The notes under the pieces were generated by a model. That model ran no database searches. It had not been told where the DNA came from and saw nothing but the letters and a program-made list of their open reading frames with translations. 64,000 nt of DNA from the NCBI RefSeq assembly GCF_026262505.1, contig NC_067207.1:21110082-21174081 (forward strand). Direction: 5' to 3'. This DNA comes from Trichomonas vaginalis G3. Lineage: Eukaryota > Parabasalia > Trichomonadida > Trichomonadidae. Positions within the stretch are counted from its first letter, which is position 1. Every line of letters starts with the position of its first letter. The translations under genes were made by a program, and so were the position numbers. Positions 45,590-55,335 of this stretch are shown in pieces.

Positions 45590-46546
45590 TTAATCACGAT
45601 ACATACTTCCTTGGAATCTAGACATTGTTGGTGGCCCAAATCTAGAGTATCCCATTCCCATGTCGGGTCCTGGAACGGCCATTGCTCTAATCATCATATC
45701 TCTTGTGTTCTTCATGCGATCTCTTTCTTGTGCAAGAAGGTCAACTTCCTTCTTTAGCTGTGCAATGACTCCTGATGCTCCAGTAGCAACAGAAGAGCCA
45801 AGACTTCTCCTAATACTTTGTAATTCTTTGAGGATTGACTTTTCTATATCGTTATCTTGTCCGTATCTGCGAGCTTGGTTTCTCATTCTTTCTGCTTGTC
45901 GTTTTTCCTTGATAAATGCTTCTGTCTGTTGTTGAAGGAAAGCTTTTTCTTCTGCAAGGTGTTTATCACGTGCAGCAATCTCAGCTTGAAGATGACGAAT
46001 CTTACGTTCTTCTTCATCAACTTGTTGCTGAGATGCTGTAGTTTCGTTGGCTCTGCCCGCAATATCCGTTTTTTCCTTACGAATCATGTTGATAACTGAA
46101 GCAAATTGCTGCTGGAACGAAGCATTTGTTGTATCAATTTGCTGGAGAGAAAGCTTGATTTGATGTTCTAAAGTTACAACTTGCGAATCTCTTGCAGAAT
46201 TTCGATCGTTACTAGTATATTCAGCAACTTCAGCTTTGAATGCACGAAGCCTTTCATTAATTGTTGAAGTAACAGTCGTTGTAAGTTGAGAAATATCTCT
46301 ATCTTGCTGAGTACGAATTGCAGCAATTTGTGTTGCCACAGATGATCTTACTGTGCGTAAAACTTCTTGCTTAATTTTGTCTAAAGCGTCCTGTAATCTG
46401 CTAGCCGTTCTATCAGAACGTTGATAGCTTTCAACAATAGATCTAGCTTCACTAATTAATTCTGTACGCAAGTTATTAACTTTCTCGTCAATAGTTTGTT
46501 GAAGTCTTCTTTCAAGAGCTTCAAGCTGTTCCTGTGTAATAGTCAT
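45590..46546 (-). CDS. Long coiled-coil protein (318 aa)
   Basis: Residues 1-280 are almost wholly heptad-like, rich in Gln, Glu, Arg and Ser (TITQEQLEALERRLQQTIDE, EERKIRHLQAEIAARDKHLA). The last ~30 residues are Gly/Met/Pro-rich (GPDMGMGYSRFGPPTMSRF). This suits a cytoskeletal or scaffold component such as those of trichomonad fibres, but no family is recognised. A TCACTT initiator lies about 40 nt upstream (46583-46588). Confidence 0.85.
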   Translation of the reverse strand: MTITQEQLEALERRLQQTIDEKVNNLRTELISEARSIVESYQRSDRTASRLQDALDKIKQEVLRTVRSSVATQIAAIRTQQDRDISQLTTTVTSTINERLRAFKAEVAEYTSNDRNSARDSQVVTLEHQIKLSLQQIDTTNASFQQQFASVINMIRKEKTDIAGRANETTASQQQVDEEERKIRHLQAEIAARDKHLAEEKAFLQQQTEAFIKEKRQAERMRNQARRYGQDNDIEKSILKELQSIRRSLGSSVATGASGVIAQLKKEVDLLAQERDRMKNTRDMMIRAMAVPGPDMGMGYSRFGPPTMSRFQGSMYRD

Positions 46547-47121
46547 TTTTAAATTTAATAAATCTGTTTAGAATTTTCAAAAAAGTGACAATAAACATGA
46601 ATGGAAGAAATATTGTGTTATTTCCTATATTAACTAACAACACAGATGGAAAATGTTATTTATCCAAGTTTTAAACATAGATTTTCATACATCAAATTCT
46701 TTTGAATTGAATGTATTATTTCGTAGTTAAATCTTTATTGGAATACTCTATACAAGTGACAGTATCTCACCCATCCATATGTATTTTCCTTTAATCTTAA
46801 AATTTAAAAAATATCTTAAATATTGCAAAAGAAAATATTGAAATATATCATCTGAAATTAAGTTGAATTGGAATGTCATTCTATGCTAAAATAAATAATG
46901 CATGTTTATTAGAACAATTTGAATTTAATGAGAAAATTTTAGGCAATTTATCTCATTTCTAACGAAACAACAACAAATAAGCTATAGATACTAATGCTTA
47001 TGCTAAAATCTTTCATGCATTAATACGAATCTGAAATCAAACAATATTTTCAAATTATAATACATTTTGAGAGAAAGCAAACCCTCAAAATGAATGTGTT
47101 CAATGAAACTACTATTAGACC
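46547..47121. other. Intergenic, no gene seen
   Basis: AT-rich spacer between two minus-strand genes; only the initiator of the coiled-coil gene is recognised. Confidence 0.45.
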
Positions 47122-48099
47122 TTAATCCTGGCTAATTTTTGCTTTTGGTCCGATGAGAATTTTTCCATAAAACATCGGAACAAGTATTGTTGATATTGGT
47201 TCGAATAGAGTACCTTTAACATTAATTCCTGTTGGTGTTGGAACAATATCAAAGAAAGTTAATCTGTCAAAAAGTATTTTTTCTTTTGTTTTCTTGGATT
47301 TTCTTGTTTTTAGTTCCTTGACATCAATTGGATTCTCTAGTTGTGTTAACCAGAAGTTACCATCTTCGTCTGAATAGCGAATTTCATATCTATTTTGATT
47401 AATATCAAAAAATAACCTGTAAATAGTAAAGAAGTCATTATTGATTGTTTCTGGATTAAATAAAGAAGAAAACACTTCAATCGAATAATTCACACCGATT
47501 TCTCTGTTAAAAGCAAATTTGAATACAGGCATCTTGATTCTAGATCTAACATATTTTGATGGTTCGGCAATACGTGGAATTCGATCGAATTTTGTTAATA
47601 TCTTGTAATTAATAACACGAATTGAATAATCTGTTAAGGAATTGAATGATTTTGACTTCAAACCATTACGTGTAGAGCTGTAATATGATGGAAGCGTATT
47701 GTCTATTAAAATATCAAGTAGTAATCCTTTTACTTGGGCGTAATTCGATAATTCAATGACTTCAGCAACTTTTTGGTACTTATCTTCGTTGCATAAAGCT
47801 TCAAAGAAATTTAAAACAGTACACCATCTTCTTGTTAATCCTGAGCTTTTTGGATGTGCGAATAAACAGCCGCAATGAATTGCAATATCAACAATATCGG
47901 AATTTGGAGTGTAAAATGTTGTACCTGATATGTTTCGAGAAGTAATATTTGTATTCGAATTTAAAAAGAATCTTTCGGAGATGTAGAATCGAAAAATATC
48001 ACCTACTTGTGGTTTGAATTGAGATAGATCGAACGTTGGCGTGTATTCAAGGACGAGTTCTGATGGATCAGGAAATGAACCATCGAAATTTTTGATCAT
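47122..48099 (-). CDS. Rxt3-like protein (325 aa), tentative
   Basis: A central segment, SGTTFYTPNSDIVDIAIHCG, resembles the YT-DSD-V-A-IH-G signature of Rxt3, a subunit of the Rpd3L histone deacetylase complex; LCCL domains share a similar string, but no signal peptide is present. The remainder (LGL-type repeats absent) is mixed alpha/beta. If correct it would act in the nucleus. TCATTT initiator about 10 nt upstream (48107-48112). Confidence 0.55.
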   Translation of the reverse strand: MIKNFDGSFPDPSELVLEYTPTFDLSQFKPQVGDIFRFYISERFFLNSNTNITSRNISGTTFYTPNSDIVDIAIHCGCLFAHPKSSGLTRRWCTVLNFFEALCNEDKYQKVAEVIELSNYAQVKGLLLDILIDNTLPSYYSSTRNGLKSKSFNSLTDYSIRVINYKILTKFDRIPRIAEPSKYVRSRIKMPVFKFAFNREIGVNYSIEVFSSLFNPETINNDFFTIYRLFFDINQNRYEIRYSDEDGNFWLTQLENPIDVKELKTRKSKKTKEKILFDRLTFFDIVPTPTGINVKGTLFEPISTILVPMFYGKILIGPKAKISQD

Positions 48100-48106
48100 C
48101 TAAAAT

Positions 48107-48112
48107 AAATGA
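48107..48112 (-). promoter_or_regulatory. Initiator (TCATTT)
   Basis: Matches the trichomonad initiator 8-13 nt upstream of the ATG at 48099. Confidence 0.55.
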
Positions 48113-48222
48113 CACAAAATAGGAAAAATATAATAAGATATTTATAAATATTAATAGTTTAAAACGTAATCTATAGTTCATCTTCACTATTTCTTAAAAG
48201 AAAATAACAAATAACATCAATC

Positions 48223-48597
48223 TTAAAGACCATTTCCATTCTTTTCAGAAGATGCTGCTGGATCTGTATATAACTTCGGGAAAATAAAGTACCAGAATAC
48301 GAATGTAATGATATTGACAATGATTATACCGACTAAAACGCCAATTCTAGCTGGATTTGGAAGAGCGATAGATGATTCCTTAACGCATACTGCATCTGAT
48401 TCATTATGCCAATCTGGGCATGTGCCGATGAATGGACCGTTTTCGTCACCTGGAACACATTGTTTTGTTGAGGAGCACCAGCCGCACTTATAATTTCCTC
48501 TAACGCTCATGCAATTAGTGCAGTCAGTTCCGGAAGCCTGGGCGCACTCTTCTGTTGGATATGAACGAATGATTCCGAAGAGAAGTGGAAGCATCAT
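48223..48597 (-). CDS. PSI-domain single-pass membrane protein (124 aa)
   Basis: Start MMLPLLFGIIRS gives a signal peptide. Cys-rich residues ~17-75 (CTNCMSVRGNYKCGWCSSTK) follow the plexin-semaphorin-integrin (PSI) pattern. A membrane span (VLVGIIIVNIITFVFWYFIF) is at ~87-108, with a short cytoplasmic tail. A similar layout is known in small surface or Golgi proteins. A longer frame would need a non-ATG start, so 48597 is chosen. Confidence 0.75.
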   Translation of the reverse strand: MMLPLLFGIIRSYPTEECAQASGTDCTNCMSVRGNYKCGWCSSTKQCVPGDENGPFIGTCPDWHNESDAVCVKESSIALPNPARIGVLVGIIIVNIITFVFWYFIFPKLYTDPAASSEKNGNGL

Positions 48598-49428
48598 GAA
48601 ATCTTGCAGTTCCCATTTCAATAGTTTACATTTTTTTGTTATCCAATCAAGAAACGAAATGAAATATTGAATTTTTCTTCACAGTATTATGCATTGTCAT
48701 CTATACATTGCAATAATTGCTAAATTTAAAAACAATTGGGGTTGATCAAAACAAGAATTGGCCATATTATAATTATACTTTAAGGGACCACCAGCTTAGT
48801 TTACAACTAATTAATGATAGATTTTTTGAGGTCTATCATCAATTGATAGAATAGATATTTTTATGAATCAGCAAGACCAGATCATACCCATCACAGATTT
48901 ATAATCTGTAAACTTTATGTCAAAATCAGTCATATTGACAATGCAAAAACAAAAGGGGAAAAAAAGATTCTTTTAATTTAGAAATTTAAAAGATCAAAAA
49001 CGTAATTCTAAGATTTTAGTTAACATATGAGATCAATGATCTAATTGTTATAAAGTTCATAATATCGTAAGCTTCAATTTTATACCAATATTGCAAATTG
49101 TATCAATTCTACTGCATTATTTTGATAGGTGATTTATTTTATGATTGAAGAATTGATCTACTTCTTGTGCTGAATCATCTCGTGTCGGTATACAAGTGAA
49201 TTCTGTAGATAATTCGTGGAGATAACTCAAGATTGTATTAACTGATTTTCTCCAAACTCAAACATCTACATATATAGGCTATGCATAGTCTATAGCCAGA
49301 GTTTCATGCCATAATTTTGGTTGGAAGGAAGCGACCGAGTCTTTAAGTTTCAGTAACATTTCGATATCTAAATAGCAATTCCTTTACTCTATTTTCATCT
49401 ATCATATCATCATCCATATGAAGTTGAG
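48598..49428. other. Intergenic, no gene seen
   Basis: 831 bp of AT-rich sequence. A small imperfect hairpin lies near 48814-48838. No gene or element recognised. Confidence 0.45.
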
Positions 49429-50277
49429 TTAAGCGTAATAATTTTTTGCATTTTGTCCAAAAGGTACTCGCTTTACTGAGTCAGTTGAATTCTGATGATC
49501 ATCATTCCCCACTCTCCTCCAGTGCTTAAGAAAAGGAAAATGCCATGCAAGAATATCTGTTTGAATACTTATTGGTGGGGCAGGATATAATATTTCCCAT
49601 GCATATCTGGAATTATAATCAAAATACATTTTAAAACCATATCTTTTTGACTTTTTCATTAGCCAATGATCATTAACATAACTAAAAAGTCCATAACCAT
49701 TCTCAAGAATCATAAGATTCCCATCATCAACATGAAGATTAATTCTATAAATAGGAATTGCTTCTTTATCATTATCAGGTAGAAAAGTGAGCATATATAA
49801 TTTTTCAGTATCATATATTACGTCTGCGTCAATTTTAATAAACCATTCATTGTCTGGAATGAACTTAAATACATAATTATAATATGAATCAAGAGCACGT
49901 TTTGCATCATATCTTTGAAAATAATGTTGATCGTTCGCAGGTATAACATCATAATCATACTTAACTGGAATGAATGTTGGATGTTGTTGACAAAATTTTA
50001 AAATTACTTTATCTGTACCATCTGTTGAATTGACATATCCAATCACTCCTTTTTTTAAAGCCGGTAATAATGAATTTAAAGATGCTTCAATTGTATTTAT
50101 CTCTAATCTTGGTCTTGAAGTAAATTCATATTTGATGAAGCCGGCCCACATCGATATTAAGCAAAAATGTTCATAAACACTCAGCAAAAACATTAGTATA
50201 AGATAGTTATGATGTGTTGAGCAAAAGCATTTCATTAAAAAGATCGACTTTAAATTTATGAATTTATATTTTATCAT
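49429..50277 (-). CDS. Glycosyltransferase-like protein with DxD motif (282 aa)
   Basis: An N-terminal hydrophobic segment (NYLILMFLLSVYEHFCLISM) looks like a signal anchor. The lumenal part shows GVIGYVNSTDGTDKVILKFC and the metal-binding WFIKIDADVIYDTEKLYML (DAD) of GT-A enzymes, with an aromatic ILAWHFPFLKHWRR near the C-terminus. It resembles bacterial capsule or LOS glycosyltransferases and could be an acquired gene. Substrate unknown; likely acts in the secretory pathway. Confidence 0.65.
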   Translation of the reverse strand: MIKYKFINLKSIFLMKCFCSTHHNYLILMFLLSVYEHFCLISMWAGFIKYEFTSRPRLEINTIEASLNSLLPALKKGVIGYVNSTDGTDKVILKFCQQHPTFIPVKYDYDVIPANDQHYFQRYDAKRALDSYYNYVFKFIPDNEWFIKIDADVIYDTEKLYMLTFLPDNDKEAIPIYRINLHVDDGNLMILENGYGLFSYVNDHWLMKKSKRYGFKMYFDYNSRYAWEILYPAPPISIQTDILAWHFPFLKHWRRVGNDDHQNSTDSVKRVPFGQNAKNYYA

Positions 50278-50686
50278 TGAATTTTCGGGAATTTAAATTG
50301 AGCAACCCACAGTTTAATATATCTTAAATTGAAATGAAGCACTTCTCAAAATGATTAAATTATGAAATTGAAAATAGTCAAAATTAGCTCGCAAAAATAG
50401 TAATTTAAGAAAGCTGACATTATATAGCGCATTCTGTTAGCGCACCGTTGGGCAACGTTATAGAATAAGCTGATACAATTCCCTTCTAAAGCAGATCCAA
50501 ATGGAGAAAATGATTATATATGATGAGTATTATCATATGACATACATAAAATCAATAAATGTCAAAATCATTTCAGAAAAATGTACAAAATTATATTGAA
50601 ATTGCTCTAACTACATTTAAATCCAGATATAATCTCATTATCAGCTATTTGAATGGAAATTAATTACTTTCGTTCAGTTAATATTA
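50278..50686. other. Divergent intergenic, no gene seen
   Basis: Shared upstream region of two divergent genes. A short GC-containing patch (GCGCACCGTTGGGCAACG, 50440-50458) has a small inverted pair (CGTTG/CAACG). Confidence 0.45.
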
Positions 50687-51310
50687 ATGAAACTTACTGA
50701 AGCTCAACTCAAACAAGCATGTGAAGACTATGAACAAGCTCTGGAGTTCACATTCAGAGTTCACAAGTCAGATTTAGAAAGAATTGACGCGTTAAATGGT
50801 GTAGTTGAAGATTTTGATAAGTTCTTTTATGAATACGTATACGTTATTCTCGCATCTGGATTCAGGGCCAAAGTTGCAGCACGTCTCTGCCCTTTACTTG
50901 TTGATTGTAAAGGTGATTTAGACAAAATGAGAGAAATTTTCAAAAATGAATCAAAAATTAAAGCTATTGCCGATGTTTATCAAATGAAATCCAAATGGAA
51001 AGAGCTTCGCGAAAGTTTTACAAGCATTGACAGCCTTATGCAGCTTCCACGCATTGGCCCGATAGTTAAATATCATTTAGCCAGAAATATTGGAGTTTGC
51101 TCATGTGCAAAACCAGATAAGCATATGGTAAGATGGCTTGAGGAAATCACAGGATCCAAGGATGAAGACGATGTTCATGTAATTACTGATGCCATTGCAA
51201 AGAAGGTCAACAAGAAAGAAGGAACTGTTGATTTTGCCTTATGGGTATGGCTTTCTCATAGTCGTGGTGAGGAAATGGAATGCTGCAATGGTGGCCTCGC
51301 TCTCAGATAA
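50687..51310 (+). CDS. HhH-GPD DNA glycosylase-like protein (207 aa)
   Basis: The helix-hairpin-helix with LMQLPRIGPIVKYHLARNIG (~125-145) and the following AKPDKHMVRWLEEIT supply the Gly-Pro loop and the catalytic-type Asp of the HhH-GPD superfamily (KPD). Length is typical. It would remove damaged bases in base excision repair. The usual Lys of bifunctional members is not evident, so it may be monofunctional. No iron-sulphur Cys cluster. The N-terminal 100 residues are helical as expected. Confidence 0.7.
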   Translation: MKLTEAQLKQACEDYEQALEFTFRVHKSDLERIDALNGVVEDFDKFFYEYVYVILASGFRAKVAARLCPLLVDCKGDLDKMREIFKNESKIKAIADVYQMKSKWKELRESFTSIDSLMQLPRIGPIVKYHLARNIGVCSCAKPDKHMVRWLEEITGSKDEDDVHVITDAIAKKVNKKEGTVDFALWVWLSHSRGEEMECCNGGLALR

Positions 51311-51743
51311 ATATTTTAATACAATGTAAGTAAACAGACACTTTAACATGCTCTTTTACAATAATACTATTTTGTTCACATTCATTTTTTCAATTTTTTT
51401 TGCATTCAAATAGAAAAATTTGTTATTGAAGCATACTGGACTGATAAATTGATCCATGATCTAATTGAATGTATATGTTTGAAATTTTGATCTAAATAAT
51501 TACTGAATTTTCTTGTTTCAATAGTTTTAATCATGATTTCAAAAGAAATTCTCCATTCTGGATGTTTGTATATGTATTTCTCTTGTTCATTCCATGATTA
51601 ACTTTTAGATCATACAAATTATGAATGTTATTATTAATAATGAAATTTATATTTTGAAATTTAAATAAAAACAAAACAGTTTACGAATAGATGATAATAT
51701 TTATTAAGAAATAACATTGGCTTATATATACAATAGCTTAAAT
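51311..51743. other. Convergent intergenic, no gene seen
   Basis: AT-rich spacer between convergent 3' ends. No repeats or genes recognised. Confidence 0.45.
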
Positions 51744-52955
51744 CTACCATAAAAGATATTCGACGTATAATCTTGCATCATTTGCATTGGGACCGCAAAC
51801 GAACATTCTATTATTTGTTCTCATGATTGTGTTCTTCTCAACAGGACAGTATGTATGCCATAATGAAGCTGCCTGAGAATTTGCGACTTTAACACAAATT
51901 CTGTCAAGAGTATTAATGTATCCACCCTTTCTTCCTTGCATTGCAGCTGCCCACCAGCCATATCTGGATCCAAATGTGTGAACAACTCTTTGTGCTGAAA
52001 TAATTTTTCTCAAACCACATACAAATGCTTCATCTTCATCGGTAACATATGTTACATCGCTAAATCCTTCGCCAAATCGGGCGTTTGGATCATTTGTTAC
52101 AACGGAAATTTCAGGTTTGACATCACATCTCTCGAGAAGACTTTTAGAGATGCCAACAGGTGGAATAAATTCAATTCCATCATTAAAATTATGCGCTTCA
52201 AGTACATTATCATTCGTAGATTTGCATTCATCTTTTGGAGGCTCCGAGGTGCCAAATAAGTAATTACCGACATAATATGCAGCATGGAATCCGAAATTAT
52301 TACGTAAAAATGGTGCAACTTTGTAATGAGTATATAATACTTGTGGCCATGTAATATTATTGATCAAAAGGTCTGGATATTTGTTGCTGATATCAATACA
52401 TCCAAATTGGTAATCTGATGGTAACTCAATTCCCTGAATATTGTCACCGGAATCTTTAATATAATCGGGAAGTTTGAATGGATATAAAGATTTTTTAACG
52501 TAAACTACTCTGTTTGTAACCATTGATATCAGAAATGCGTGATAAAGCATTGACATTCTATCTGCTAAAGGATATGGTTCAGCATTTATATAAATTTTAC
52601 CGGTAACACGCCTTGATTTTGCAGTATTTTCGTATGTTTGAATTGCTTTATGAGCACGTACAATTTCAAAGCATGAAACCTCTGATAGTTCGTTGTTGCA
52701 ATCAAGATAACCTGCGGACCATGTTGGAAGATGTAAATACTTTTCTGCATTCATTACATCCTTTTCATCCGCTGTTTTGTTAATTAATGGGAAGTATAGA
52801 TCAAATGGGAATTCATTATCAACTTCTTCCAAAGGATCTGGCGAAAATTTCATAGCTGGAACTGTTTTTTTACTCGAAATAATACATATTTGAGCGCATG
52901 CTGCGAAAAATAATGAGGCTAAAATAAAGATTCTTACTAAAATGCTGCCTTTCAT
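51744..52955 (-). CDS. Secretory-pathway fucosyltransferase-like protein (403 aa)
   Basis: The ATG at 52955 gives a signal sequence/anchor (MKGSILVRIFILASLFFAAC). The lumenal part includes AEPYPLADRMSMLYHAFLIS (a nucleotide-sugar-type loop), and near the C-terminus KIISAQRVVHTFGSRYGWWA, AAMQGRKGGYI, which resembles the donor-binding region of GT-B fucosyltransferases (xyloglucan/FUT8-like). The enzyme would transfer fucose in the Golgi, but the acceptor is unknown. The family call is by motif layout only. Confidence 0.6.
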   Translation of the reverse strand: MKGSILVRIFILASLFFAACAQICIISSKKTVPAMKFSPDPLEEVDNEFPFDLYFPLINKTADEKDVMNAEKYLHLPTWSAGYLDCNNELSEVSCFEIVRAHKAIQTYENTAKSRRVTGKIYINAEPYPLADRMSMLYHAFLISMVTNRVVYVKKSLYPFKLPDYIKDSGDNIQGIELPSDYQFGCIDISNKYPDLLINNITWPQVLYTHYKVAPFLRNNFGFHAAYYVGNYLFGTSEPPKDECKSTNDNVLEAHNFNDGIEFIPPVGISKSLLERCDVKPEISVVTNDPNARFGEGFSDVTYVTDEDEAFVCGLRKIISAQRVVHTFGSRYGWWAAAMQGRKGGYINTLDRICVKVANSQAASLWHTYCPVEKNTIMRTNNRMFVCGPNANDARLYVEYLLW

Positions 52956-53603
52956 TTTTGTCACATTTTCTTTATTTTCAATGATCTCTATAATTATTAT
53001 CAGATATTGGATTTCAGCATTTTTCTAAAAAAAATTGATTTGTAAATTTTGATCACTTTTTTTCATCCTAAATGCTCCCTTTTTCAAATATGATTCTCTT
53101 TTCTAAGAGTTATTTGACAGTGATCTGGTAATATTTTGTATGACGTAGAACATAAGATGCATTAAGAATCAAGTGTCTCAGGCGTAGAAAGTTCCCTAAT
53201 TGCTGAAAATATAGCATTGATATTCTTTTAGGATTCCCATACCTTATACTTAAGAGAAGACATATTCAATAATGTCCATTGGTTCTTTTTCAATAGTTAA
53301 ATTATTTCGTGCAAGGGTCTTAGTAAAGATATGCTGTCAAAAAACAAATTTTGAAATTTTATTTGAAAACACTCCGGAGAATGCACAACTCAGTTATATA
53401 ACATATACATTGAATGTATTATTCAGACCAAGATATTATAGCCATTTTATTGATTAATTGAAATCATTTGATTTAAAAACCTAATCACTGTACCATATTT
53501 ATACGAGAGTTTTGAATTAACTTTTGACCAAAAGCTGATATCTAATGCATTCTAATATCTATAAAAATAAATTACAAACGAAAATCTTATTGAAATTTCA
53601 AAA
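52956..53603. other. Divergent intergenic, no gene seen
   Basis: AT-rich. A 61-codon frame at 53272-53457 lacks any supporting feature. Confidence 0.45.
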
Positions 53604-54935
53604 ATGTTTTTGTTACTATCTTTTAACACATTATCATCAGATATATGCCCTTGCGAAGTGCACCAGTCTCGTAATCCTGGGTGCTGCTGCAGTGGTATCA
53701 GCAGTAGAAGTGATTATCCATCAGGCTGTTATCCAGATTTTCCAGACTCTATTTTACCATCATGCCCAAGTGAGCATTTTAAACAACAGTTAGATTTAAA
53801 GAGCTGGCTTATTAGAGAATTGTTTTGCGTTGTTGCTGATCATCGTGATGTTGCAAATGGAAGAACTGCTGACGTATATTCAACAATTAACTCAACAAAC
53901 TATACTCCAGTATATACAAACGGTTCTGACGATACTACAGATTCAAATTCTTATCAGCCTAAATCTTATATTTATGATACAGACGGAAAAATCTTATATC
54001 TTCCAACATCTTCTTCAACTTCTGTTTGCACTCAAAACCTTCCATTTGATTTCTTATACGACATTACAGATCAAGACTGTTATTCAACTTCCGGAATTTT
54101 ATTATCAACATTCCAAGAATGGAAGGTTGCAACATATCCAGGATCATCAGAAGAAGCAACATTATACTTCAATGGTATTGAAAAAGCAAGTGTTGCCGAT
54201 TGGACTTCAAATTTGCAAGATCTATTGATAACTGTTGAGTATGCACCAGAAGGAAACCATAACATCTCAGCCATGTATTTCAATTATTCAACCCAAGACT
54301 CTTCCGCTACGGCTCCTTATAAATTCTCATTAAATGTTCAATACGTTGAAGCAGGAAGCAATATTACCCTTTCTAGTGGTCAGTTAGGCTATGCAAATGG
54401 ATCTAAGATCATTGTTGGAACCTATGCTGTTTCTGGAAATTATACAAATATTACTTTATATGATGACTTATCAAAGAACATATTACCTATTCCAATTGGA
54501 GCCTCATGTGATTCTGCTAAATATTCACCTCTTAAATATGGCGTTGATACACTTGGTGGCTGCAATTCAAATTATAATACATCAACAAACCCTCTAAATA
54601 AGAATTTAGCCATTGCAAAGATTGGCCAGCCAAACCCAGAGAACCTACAAGATTGGTACCTACTAGAACTGCCATCTACTTGCACAAGTAATTCTTATTT
54701 CAAATATGTTTTCTACACAGAGTTTAACGGAACAACAAAGATGCCAATTAACGTCATAAATAAGGTAAGTCTCACCTGTGAGTCGTTGCCGAATAATATG
54801 AACGGCGCCATGGTTTCTGCAGCATTTGTTCCAACACCACAGAGCGAAGTTAAATACATCGGCAAATTCCCTGTCAAACTTGTTAGATTACCAACTGATT
54901 TCTTCTACCCATTCTCAAAGCAATCCACAAACTAA
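53604..54935 (+). CDS. Tectonic-like secreted or membrane-proximal protein (443 aa)
   Basis: A short hydrophobic leader (MFLLLSFNTLSSDI) is followed by a Cys-rich motif CPCEVHQSRNPGCCCSGISS, the tectonic (TCTN) hallmark CxC...CCC, and then long beta-rich domains (about 100-430) with many NxS/T sites. Tectonics belong to the MKS/B9 complex of the ciliary transition zone. Trichomonads have flagella, so this is plausible. No C-terminal membrane span is seen. Called on the Cys motif and domain layout. Confidence 0.65.
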   Translation: MFLLLSFNTLSSDICPCEVHQSRNPGCCCSGISSRSDYPSGCYPDFPDSILPSCPSEHFKQQLDLKSWLIRELFCVVADHRDVANGRTADVYSTINSTNYTPVYTNGSDDTTDSNSYQPKSYIYDTDGKILYLPTSSSTSVCTQNLPFDFLYDITDQDCYSTSGILLSTFQEWKVATYPGSSEEATLYFNGIEKASVADWTSNLQDLLITVEYAPEGNHNISAMYFNYSTQDSSATAPYKFSLNVQYVEAGSNITLSSGQLGYANGSKIIVGTYAVSGNYTNITLYDDLSKNILPIPIGASCDSAKYSPLKYGVDTLGGCNSNYNTSTNPLNKNLAIAKIGQPNPENLQDWYLLELPSTCTSNSYFKYVFYTEFNGTTKMPINVINKVSLTCESLPNNMNGAMVSAAFVPTPQSEVKYIGKFPVKLVRLPTDFFYPFSKQSTN

Positions 54936-55331
54936 TGTTAATTCATTTATTTTTAATAAAACTAAGTTATTCATTAATTTTTTATTATGTTTTTAGAATG
55001 ATCCAACACATCATATTTTTATAGTGAACTATTACTTTTTATCGCAAATCACTAAATTTCAAATAATTATCATAACAAAGGTAATATGAGCAAGGGGAAA
55101 CAAGAAGCATAGCATAATACTGTTCTATGAAGAAATATCTGTTCACAAATTCCGAATAAATTTTCATGGGCTCCCCATATTTTTGCGACCTGTAAAATTA
55201 TGTTGTAAATATGATCAGGAAGCTTCTGGTTATTCGAGTCATCAAATCGATCATCGTTTTTTTCTGAAAGTTCCAAAAATTAGAAGAATAATATTTTTTG
55301 TTGTGTGTAATACACATAAAAATCAATAACA
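54936..55331. other. Intergenic, no supported gene
   Basis: AT-rich. A minus-strand frame at 55070-55276 (KLPDHIYNIILQVAKIWGAH...) has protein-like parts but no ATG in the frame; it may be a remnant cut by the adjacent transposon. Confidence 0.4.
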
Positions 55332-55335
55332 TTAA

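Noticed and set aside
47900-47960. LCCL domain instead of Rxt3
   Set aside because: The signature string is similar, but the protein has no signal peptide or Cys pattern of LCCL proteins.
53272-53457. 61-codon plus-strand frame
   Set aside because: Isolated short frame in AT-rich sequence with no supporting motif or promoter.
55070-55276. 68-codon minus-strand frame
   Set aside because: No ATG in the frame (it starts at TTG). Protein-like parts suggest at most a remnant next to the transposon.
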